The notes under the pieces were generated by a model. It did not search any database, was not told the origin of the DNA, and worked only from the letters and a program-made list of their open reading frames with translations. From Hippophae tibetana (lineage: Eukaryota > Streptophyta > Magnoliopsida > Rosales > Elaeagnaceae), in the NCBI GenBank assembly GCA_037013495.1, contig CM072810.1, positions 49,214,843 through 49,278,842 on the forward strand: a stretch of 64,000 nt of DNA, given 5' to 3'. Below, in pieces: positions 55,350 through 61,197 of this stretch (the stretch's first letter is position 1; the number at the start of each line of letters is the position of its first letter). Both the position numbers and the translations under genes were made by a program.

Positions 55350-57319
55350 GATAGCTTTTGACTCGGGTATTGAAACGACTATATTATTATATGAAATCGA
55401 AGCTCTTAGCGATTCACACCATATGAGATGGCCTCAAATCTGGAATATCATTTTTGTACCTAAATTTCATCATTTACATCATTTATTGAGGGTTTGGAGT
55501 TTTTTGCCCACCATTTCCGTTGTACTTACTTCTGATTTTATTGAAAAGAGCCGTAAAGGAGATATTGGTGCAAACAAAGGGTTCTTTATTTATATGTTCA
55601 ATACATATATATTCTTCCAAAAAAAATGAGTAAAGAAAAAGGAAAAGGCTACTGTTCCCATTTAAAAAAGGAACAAAACATTTGATAAATCGGAGTTCCA
55701 ACATTAAACGATGATAAACTTTTACATGCATATCGAGACAACTATTTTAATAAATCAAAATGAAACCCGTACCGATTCAAAAAATCTGATGTGGCCCCAC
55801 AAAAGAACCACATTTTTGTACCCAAATTCCATCGTTTACATCATTTACCCAGGGTTTTAAGTGTTTGTCTCACCATTACCGTTGTACTTACTTGCTATTA
55901 TATTGAAAAGAGTCGTAAAGGAGATATATGTTCAAACAAATTTTTCTTTATTTATGTGTTAAATCAATATATATTCTTCCAAAAAAATATGAGAAAAGTT
56001 AAAGGAAATGGCTATTGTTCCCATTTTAAAAAGGAACAAAACATTTGATAAATCGGAGTTCCAACTTTAAAGGACGATAAATTTTTACTCTGTTATCGAA
56101 ACAACTATTATAATATATCAAATTGAAGCCTGTACCGATTCAAACAATCTGATTTGGCCCTACAAAGGAACCACATTTTTGTACGCAAATTCCATCGTTA
56201 ACATCATTTACCGAGGGTTTTAAGTGTTTGTCTCACTATTTCCGTTGTACTTACTTTCTATTTTATTAAAAAGAGCCGTAAAGGAGATTTTGGTCAAAAC
56301 AAAGGGTTCTTTATTTATACATTCAATCAATATCTATGCTTCCAAAAAACAAATAAGGGAAGAGAAAAAGAAAGGAGCTACTGTTCACATTTTAGAAAAG
56401 AATAAAACATTTGATAAATCGCAATTTCAACTTTAAAAGATGATAGCTTTTGACTCGGGTATTGAAACGACTATATTATTATATGAAACCGAAGCTCTTA
56501 GCGATTCACACAATATGAGATGGCCTTAAATTTGGAATATCATTTTTGTACCTAAAATTCACCATTTACATCATTTATTGAGGGTTTTTAGTTTTTTCCC
56601 ACCATTTCCGTTGTACTTACTTTCGATTTTATTCAAAAGATCCGTAAAGGAGATATTGGTGGAAACAAAGGGTTCTTTATTTATATGTTCAATCCATATA
56701 TATTCTTCCAAAAAAATGAGCAAAGAAAAAGGAAAAGGCTATTGTTCCCATTTAAAAAAGGAACAAAACATTTGATAAATCGGAGTTCCAACTTGGAACG
56801 ACGATAAACTTTTACATGCATATCGAGACAACTATTATAATATATGAAATTTAAGATCGTACCGATTCAAACCATCTGATTTGGACCCATAGAGGAAGCA
56901 CATATTTGTACGCAAATTACATCGTTTACATCATTTACCGAGGGTTTTAAGTGTTTGTTTCACCATTTCCGTTGTACTTACTTTCTATTATATTGAAAAG
57001 AGCGGTAAAGGAGATATTTGTTCAAACAAATTGTTCTTTATTTATGTGTCAAATCAATATATATTCTTCCAAAACAAATATGAGAAAAGTGAAAGGAAAA
57101 GGCTATTGTTCCCATTTTAAAAAGGAACAAAACATTTGATAAATCGGGGTTCCAACATTAAAGGACGATAAATTTTTACTCTGTTATCGAAACAACTATT
57201 ATAATATATCAAAATGAAACCCGTACCAATTCAAACAGTTTGATAAGGCCCCAAAAAGGAACCACATTTTTGTACGCAAATTCCATCGTTTATATCATTT
57301 ACCGAGAGTTTTAAGTGTT
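55350..57319. repeat. Terminal HOR copy, interrupted by retrotransposon
   Basis: C-D-B-C-D and the front of a B2-type monomer (CATCGTTTATATCATTTACC at about 57287). The copy stops inside TTTTAAGTGTT, where the intact satellite would go on with TGTCTCACC. It is nearly identical to copy 3 up to about 56830; beyond that the D and following B differ in many places and look like the six-monomer arrangement. Confidence 0.85.
57315..57319. other. Candidate target-site duplication GTGTT (left copy)
   Basis: Ty3/gypsy integrases make 5-bp target duplications. The five satellite bases before the LTR's TG are GTGTT. The partner copy would follow the 5' LTR beyond the right edge and should read GTGTT then TGTCTCACC, the normal satellite continuation. 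Only one side can be seen. Confidence 0.55.
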
Positions 57320-57540
57320 TGATGAACGAAAACCGGCATCGCCAATCTTCGCAAATACTTTGGTTTTAATATTTATAAAACTCTCGCAAGTGCACGAATC
57401 ATTTCGAAGAAAATGATAAGTATACTCCCAAGGTCGATCTAAGGAAGGAATGTATGTGGTTTTTAATTTATTATTCAAACTTTTAAAAACGAAATTAAAT
57501 CCTAAACATCCTGTCACGATAGTTTGGTTTTTGTGTTCCT

Positions 57541-57669
57541 AATCTAATAACATAAAATAAACATATATACAGATTAATTAAATATAATCTAATAACATAA
57601 AATAAACATAGATACAAATTCAATAAATAATTATCTAAAAATAAACATATATACAGATTCAATAAATAT
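57541..57669. repeat. Short imperfect tandem repeats in U5
   Basis: Three copies of a ~40-45-bp AT-rich unit: AATAAACATATATACAGATT at about 57556, AATAAACATAGATACAAATT at about 57601 and AATAAACATATATACAGATT at about 57640. The first two are preceded by TAATCTAATAACATAA, and the last two are followed by CAATAAAT. This is length-variable filler in the LTR; the leucine/tyrosine-rich open frame it produces on the minus strand is not a gene. Confidence 0.7.
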
Positions 57670-57806
57670 TCATGCAAATTTTTATCATTTATATTAGCGG
57701 AGTATTTATGGATATAATAACTAAATTAATTATGCTTGCTCATATTAACTAGGTTATTAAAGATATAAATTGATATTTTATTGATTCTCTCTTTTTTATA
57801 TAAATA

Positions 57807-57952
57807 CCACCTTTGGTGGGGTTAGATATTCTTTGTTAACTAAACAAATCAATTAACACCTATGGGTGGGGTTGATAACTAATATGCTTAATTAAATTAA
57901 TTCCTTTTTCTAAGAGATTGAAAATGAACCATTTAAATGCCACCTTTGGTGG
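57807..57952. repeat. Repeated CCACC...GGTGG mini-hairpins in R/U5
   Basis: CCACCTTTGGTGGGGTTAGA occurs at 57807 and 57940, and a decayed relative (CACCTATGGGTGGGGTTGAT) at about 57857. Each exact copy can fold as a 5-bp stem CCACC/GGTGG with a 3-nt loop. On the transcribed minus strand these would lie in the RNA leader or 3' end. Confidence 0.65.
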
Positions 57953-58555
57953 GGTTAGACAATTTAAACATTATTCAAGGTGTCCAAATTAAACATAAGA
58001 ATTTAATTATCCGAGTACTAAGTTTCAAGTTTTAAAACCACAATTGAAAACATGTTGTCAATATATTTTCACATAATAATTCTTATAAAAACTTTCGAAA
58101 TAGAGTTTCACTCTAACTACCGGGCGATTGTACCAACAAATAAAAGAGCACTACTCTAAATTAGACCGGATAACTAAACCTTAAAATCTAATTTTCAGGT
58201 TTAAGTTTGTAATGAAAAATAATATATTTCTCTCTAACATTCTTAATATAAAATCTTGAATAAAAACAAAATCAATTCATTTTAGAGATTTTTACCTATT
58301 TAATATTTCGCAAGCATAACAACGTCATTATTACATCATATTTACTAAACAGCCAGCATAGTTAAATTTAACCACAGACAAGTTGAATATAACATGTAAG
58401 AATAAAGCATAAAAATAACTGTAAAGAAAATAAAATCCTTACAGAACTTTCACGCTATTCCCGTAGCTGGAAAACCTCCGAGCGGAATTTGCACTTCCAT
58501 ATATTGAATCAAAAATCTAAATTATTACAAAAACATTACAAGTTCCTCTCAAAAA

Positions 58556-58690
58556 GAGAAGAACTCTAAACCTAAGAGAATTGAACTAAAAACTAAGAGA
58601 AAAACTAAGAAAAGCTTAGAAACTAAGAAAGAAACTAAGAGAAACTAAAAACTAAGAAATGAGAGAAAGAAAGAAGAGAGAAGTGAGTTT
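58556..58690 (-). other. CT-rich leader just downstream of the LTR promoter
   Basis: On the plus strand this is a purine-rich run of repeated AACTAAGAGA/AACTAAGAAA words; on the transcribed minus strand it is a CT-rich tract (CTTTCTTTCTCTC, TTCTTAGTTT repeats). It starts about 35 bp downstream of the TATA box, so it is probably at the 5' end of the element's RNA. Pyrimidine-rich leaders near start sites are common in plant promoters. Confidence 0.55.
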
Positions 58691-58723
58691 TGAAGGTGTG
58701 TTTTGAAGTGAAGGGAAGGGGGG

Positions 58724-58731
58724 TATTTATA
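58724..58731 (-). promoter_or_regulatory. TATA box of the LTR promoter
   Basis: The minus strand reads CCTATAAATACCCCCC, a strong plant TATA match, lying 533 bp into the LTR from its U3 end. Transcription would be expected to start 25-35 bp downstream, near 58690-58700, which would mark the U3/R boundary. It points toward U5, as required. Confidence 0.7.
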
Positions 58732-58809
58732 GGTGAGGATGGAGAGAAAAAATGAGTAAAAAAATGTTAAAAAAATATTAAAAAATGTAAAAACGCGTAT
58801 TGGAATTGT

Positions 58810-58858
58810 TGATGTCATCAATGACGTCAGCATGACGTCACAGGGGCTGCTGCACGTG
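58810..58858. promoter_or_regulatory. Cluster of TGACGTCA and CACGTG motifs in U3
   Basis: TGATGTCA (58810-58817), TGACGTCA (58822-58829), TGACGTCA (58833-58840) and CACGTG (58853-58858) sit 79-134 bp upstream of the TATA box. The first three start 12 and 11 bp apart, about one helical turn. TGACGTCA and CACGTG are well-known core sites for plant bZIP factors (C-box/as-1-like and G-box). Function is inferred from motif and position only. Confidence 0.6.
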
Positions 58859-58980
58859 AAAAATGAGGCGAAAACGCGTTCGGCGCGCGGTGGGGCTGCT
58901 GCTGGGCGCGCGCGGCATGGGGCGCTGGGGCACTGGGCTACGCGCACGGCTGGGCTGCGGCGCGCGATTTCCGTCTTTTT
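58841..58980. other. CpG-rich island within U3
   Basis: About 140 bp of very GC-rich DNA (GGCGCGCGG, GGGCGCGCGCGG, GCGGCGCGCG) with around 20 CpG dinucleotides in 58861-58980, in an otherwise AT-rich window. It contains one of two ACGCGT words (58793-58798 and 58874-58879) that bracket the bZIP-like cluster. Open frames here on both strands are by-products of the lack of AT-rich stop codons. Confidence 0.75.
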
Positions 58981-59264
58981 GACATTTTTGACCTTTTCGA
59001 TCCATTTCGTCCGATTTTTCCATGTTTGTTGACCTTTTCTCACTTATTTATTGATATATTTGTGATGTATTGCTTCAAGTATTCCTCTTTGAGTCTTTAA
59101 ATTGCGTTTTTAAGCCAAAATTCCTGAAAAACAATAAAAATACCCGTGATTCCGAAAAAGACAAATTTATATAAATATATGATAAAACATATAAATATAT
59201 ATATTTTTAATCAATTAATGTACATAAAATCATGGTTATTTTAGTGCTTTTTGAGCACTCATCA

Positions 59265-59278
59265 CAACCCCCAACCAG
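59265..59278 (-). other. Polypurine tract (plus-strand priming site)
   Basis: Immediately inside the LTR the minus strand reads CTGGTTGGGGGTTG, followed by the LTR start TGATGAG. Ty3/gypsy elements prime second-strand DNA synthesis from a purine-rich tract ending at the 3' LTR. The tract fixes the element's orientation and the right LTR boundary. Confidence 0.75.
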
Positions 59279-59354
59279 CTTCTTGCTAGTCTCTTAGCAA
59301 GAGAAGCGATAAAAGCTAAAAATTAAACTATCCTAAATCACTTTCGTGGATTGA

Positions 59355-59407
59355 AACGGTTGCATTTAGCTTATGCAACAAGCCGTTAAACCCCTAGGTT
59401 GCCCTAG
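59355..59407. other. Two adjacent inverted repeats next to the polypurine tract
   Basis: The first (59355-59387) pairs AACGG with CCGTT and TTGCAT with ATGCAA around a 7-nt loop (TTAGCTT) with a 4-nt bulge (CAAG), 11 bp in all. The second (59394-59407) pairs CTAGG with CCTAG around TTGC. Both lie about 80-140 bp upstream (minus strand) of the polypurine tract, in the untranslated 3' part of the element RNA. Confidence 0.5.
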
Positions 59408-60145
59408 TGGACGAGTTTGAGTCTCGTGAGGGTTTTTAGTAATGATACCCACAAACATTGAACTAAATGTAAAAATAAAAACAATCAAAACAAAAATTAA
59501 AATTACAACTCAATCAAAAATTAATTTAAGAATAAAAGAAAACAACATATCACAAAAATATCTCATACTTTTTAATCTCCTTTAAGATCATAATTAAAAT
59601 CTCAAGCATAAGTTATTTTAATCTCTTTTAAACAATCATGATTTTATTACAATAATTAGTCGAAAATCATTTTCATATTTCATTTCAAAAATGTATCAAT
59701 TTAATTTTACCCAATTACAGTGTCATGAATTAGAATTCGCTTCGACTCTATTCCTCACAAGTCAATACTCTCAAAGCACTGAATCCTATGGGTTCAAACA
59801 CTCATACTAATTTATATGCGAAAGAGTTGATGTATAGAAATGAACTAATATGTTCGCATATGTATAAAGAATAAAGGCTCAAAGTGTTATTTTAACATTG
59901 ATCTCATGAAAAGAATCGAATGTATAAATTATAAAGATATCATATATAAAAATTATTTTCATGCATAAATCAAACTCATTAAGAAAGAATTTCAAGATAT
60001 ATGCTTTTTATAAATGAAGAAATTGCAATGACTTTTTAGGGAATTACTTCCTATATCTTTCTTTTGTATTTAACCTTTACTCACAACTTTGTTGGCAATG
60101 TGGGTCATAGTATGTAGATGATACTATTTTTGTTTATCTCTCTAT

Positions 60146-60151
<6 letters not shown>

Positions 60152-60180
<29 letters not shown>
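60152..60180. repeat. (TA)n microsatellite
   Basis: An uninterrupted run of about 14 TA dinucleotides, followed by nine T. Lies in the non-coding 3' spacer of the retrotransposon. Confidence 0.95.
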
Positions 60181-60183
<3 letters not shown>

Positions 60184-60824
60184 TTTTAATATATGTATTT
60201 TTAAGAGAGTCAACCCATGTACAGATTGTACATTTTTTTGGATTTTGGTGAGTGGTTAATTTTGTGGCTTTTCTGTTTGATCTTGGTTTAGGTAACCCCA
60301 GATATGTCTTTTTGTTTTTGTAGCAGTCATGCATGAATGAGATATAAGCATATACTATCCATTTCTACTCAAATCGTTTAATCTAAACAAAAATAATAAT
60401 CAAAAATATATGATACTCTATTAAGATGAGAAAAAATTTATACATTCAATGCTAATACCTATAGAGATCATCTAAACTTTTGAATAAATAAGAAATGTGT
60501 TTGGAGTAGAAAAAATATATATTTCACTCTGAATAAAAGAAATTAGGTTCAAATTATATCTCACAAGGGTAGTCTCCACTAAAAAATTCATAAACACCGA
60601 TTTTGGGTTTAATATAATTTCCACATTTTATCAAGAAATACTAGTTATGACAAACACTAACTAATTATCAAAAATAATTACAAAATATTTCATGATATGT
60701 TTTCAAAAAAAATTAATCTAACAGTACCAAAGACTTAACTATTTACTTAAATTTGATTTAAAGAAATGATAAATTTTTGTGAGATTTTTTTATTTTTATT
60801 TTTTTATTAAGCATGGTAACTTTT

Positions 60825-60864
60825 CACCACCCCCAACCTAGAACTTACATTGTCCTCAATGTAA
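60825..60864 (-). other. Hairpin and internal G-rich tract in the retroelement spacer
   Basis: TTACATTG (60845-60852) and CAATGTAA (60857-60864) form a perfect 8-bp inverted repeat with a 4-nt loop. On the minus strand this is ACATTGAGGACAATGT, followed directly by TTCTAGGTTGGGGGTGGTG. The G-rich string closely resembles the real polypurine tract at 59265-59278. A CATTGAGGACAATG-plus-TTGGGGGT arrangement is, from memory, common in plant Athila-like elements. It may be an internal second-strand primer or an RNA structure; its role is not shown here. Confidence 0.6.
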
Positions 60865-61124
60865 CAACTGCAAATTAAAGATAAAGAGAAAAGAGGAGAA
60901 AGATTACCTATTTCTTGAGAATGTGTAAGTAGTAATGAAGAAATGCAGGTGCATCCATCATATTCATCATTAAAGTGTATACAGACAGATCGCTGTGAAC
61001 TTCTAACATCTCAACAAATATTTTAGTTTTAACAAATTTAAAAATTATTCACATACAAGTAAACTAAAATAAACAATAAAATTAAGTAAATAAAACAAAT
61101 AACAAAAAAAAAATTACCTAACAT

Positions 61125-61142
61125 GATGGGTTGCCTCCCATC
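61125..61142 (-). other. Conserved post-pol hairpin GATGGG-AGGCAA-CCCATC
   Basis: On the minus strand, 56 bases past the pol stop, GATGGG and CCCATC pair as a 6-bp stem around AGGCAA. The GGGAGGCAACCCA core, preceded by AGCGCTGGAT, is a recurring string just after integrase in plant Athila-like elements as I recall them. The surroundings (61143-61197 and 60865-61124) are non-coding. Confidence 0.6.
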
Positions 61143-61197
61143 CAGCGCTTAGTTTAACGTCTTAGCACGTATCTTTTTGGTGCTAAGGATTACTCAG

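Larger units (their letters stand above)
1..57319. repeat. Tandem satellite array, ~363-bp monomer, about 158 copies
   Basis: Every ~363 bp the same string recurs: CGATAA...CGATTCAAA...TTTGGCCCC...CATCATTTACCGAGGG...TTGTACTTACT...TTCAAAAG...TTTGATAAATC. Using TTGTACTTACT as an anchor (140, 504, 871, 1233, 1598 ... 56973), almost all intervals are 360-367 bp. Intervals into a C monomer are 365-367 and out of it 360-362, so classes differ by small fixed indels. All monomers have the same orientation. The array starts before base 1 and is cut at 57319 by a retrotransposon LTR. The period is close to two nucleosome lengths, as in many plant satellites (family knowledge). No CENP-B box, telomere tract or convincing gene is inside. 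The open frames of 60-200 codons in many monomers are by-products of the repeat (see rejected items). Centromeric, pericentromeric or knob location cannot be told from sequence. Confidence 0.97.
41903..57319. repeat. Satellite domain 3: eight-monomer higher-order repeat (2906-2908 bp)
   Basis: C monomers with GGGTTTGGAGTTTTT occur at anchors 43531, 46439 and 49345, then 51526, 52616 and 55522, with spacings 2908, 2906, 2181, 1090 and 2906 bp. A full unit is C-D1-B1-C-D1'-X-D2-B2. X has a B-class front (CCCCAAAAAAGAACC) and a C-class tail (ATATGTTCAATCCATATATATTC). D2 carries CGTTCTACTTAC in several copies, and B2 carries TTTTATTCCAAAGACCG. A divergent D-X-D-B block (41903-43358) with the same rarities (ATATAAAAATGAAGCCAGTACC-like string, CGAACAGTCTTATTTGG) precedes the first full copy and looks like its forerunner. 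Confidence 0.88.
57320..59264 (-). repeat. 3' LTR of the Athila-type element (1945 bp)
   Basis: The left end is TGATGAACGAAAACC, directly abutting satellite; the right end is GAGCACTCATCA, directly abutting the polypurine tract. The ends form a perfect 6-bp inverted repeat (TGATGA/TCATCA) and the canonical TG...CA. Read on the minus strand, U3 runs from 59264 to about 58700, with R and U5 from there to 57320. U3 contains a small hairpin near its start (GTGCT-TTTTG-AGCAC, 59244-59258), a bZIP-type motif cluster, a CpG island and a TATA box. R/U5 contains CT-rich leader DNA, CCACC/GGTGG hairpins and short tandem repeats. Open frames inside it are short and lie across the promoter, so none is called as a gene. 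Confidence 0.87.
59279..60824 (-). other. Non-coding spacer between pol and 3' LTR
   Basis: About 1.5 kb of AT-rich DNA without an open frame above about 66 codons on either strand. Many Athila elements carry an env-like ORF between integrase and the 3' LTR; none can be recognised here, so it was lost or never present. The part nearest the LTR (59355-59407) has two hairpins, and a TA microsatellite lies at 60152. I see no further gene or RNA. Confidence 0.7.

Noticed and set aside
1-57319. Dozens of similar 60-139-codon open frames (e.g. from MAP..NHIFVPKFHRLHHLP or MRWPQIWNIIFVPKF) repeated along both strands, as a multigene family of small membrane proteins
   Set aside because: They follow the satellite period exactly. 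Frames are broken in many copies (GGCCTTAAATTT gives a stop), and differences between classes B and C are largely amino-acid changing. No promoter or start context is seen. An open frame is easily kept by a few shared ancestral variants. A dN/dS test over all monomers would settle it.
1-57319. CRISPR-like array
   Set aside because: Repeats are contiguous 363-bp tandem units without unique spacers, in a plant sequence.
1-57319. CENP-B box or telomere repeats inside the satellite
   Set aside because: The only CGGG context (GACTCGGGTATTGAAACG) does not fit the CENP-B box spacing on either strand. TTGAGGGTTTTTAG resembles TTTAGGG but never forms tandem 7-bp repeats.
57311-57677. Small minus-strand open frames in U5 (57311-57517, 57495-57677)
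   Set aside because: The first crosses the LTR/satellite junction and the second is the translation of AT-rich tandem repeats. Neither has a plausible protein feature.
58645-59043. 132-codon minus-strand open frame (and overlapping frames at 58832-59032 and 58838-59023)
   Set aside because: It runs through the U3 CpG island, the bZIP-like cluster and the TATA box, so most lies upstream of the expected transcription start. Composition is driven by GC-rich DNA; no domain is recognised.
59265-59278. Primer-binding site next to this LTR
   Set aside because: The orientation of pol shows this is the 3' LTR, and the adjoining sequence is a G-rich purine tract on the coding strand, not a tRNA complement. 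The primer-binding site should be beyond 64000.
59391-59440. Possible tRNA-like segment (GCCCTAGTGGACGAGTTTGAGTCTCG)
   Set aside because: No acceptor stem, anticodon arm or GGTTCGAATCC-type B box can be assembled. The pairing seen is a simple CTAGG/CCTAG hairpin.
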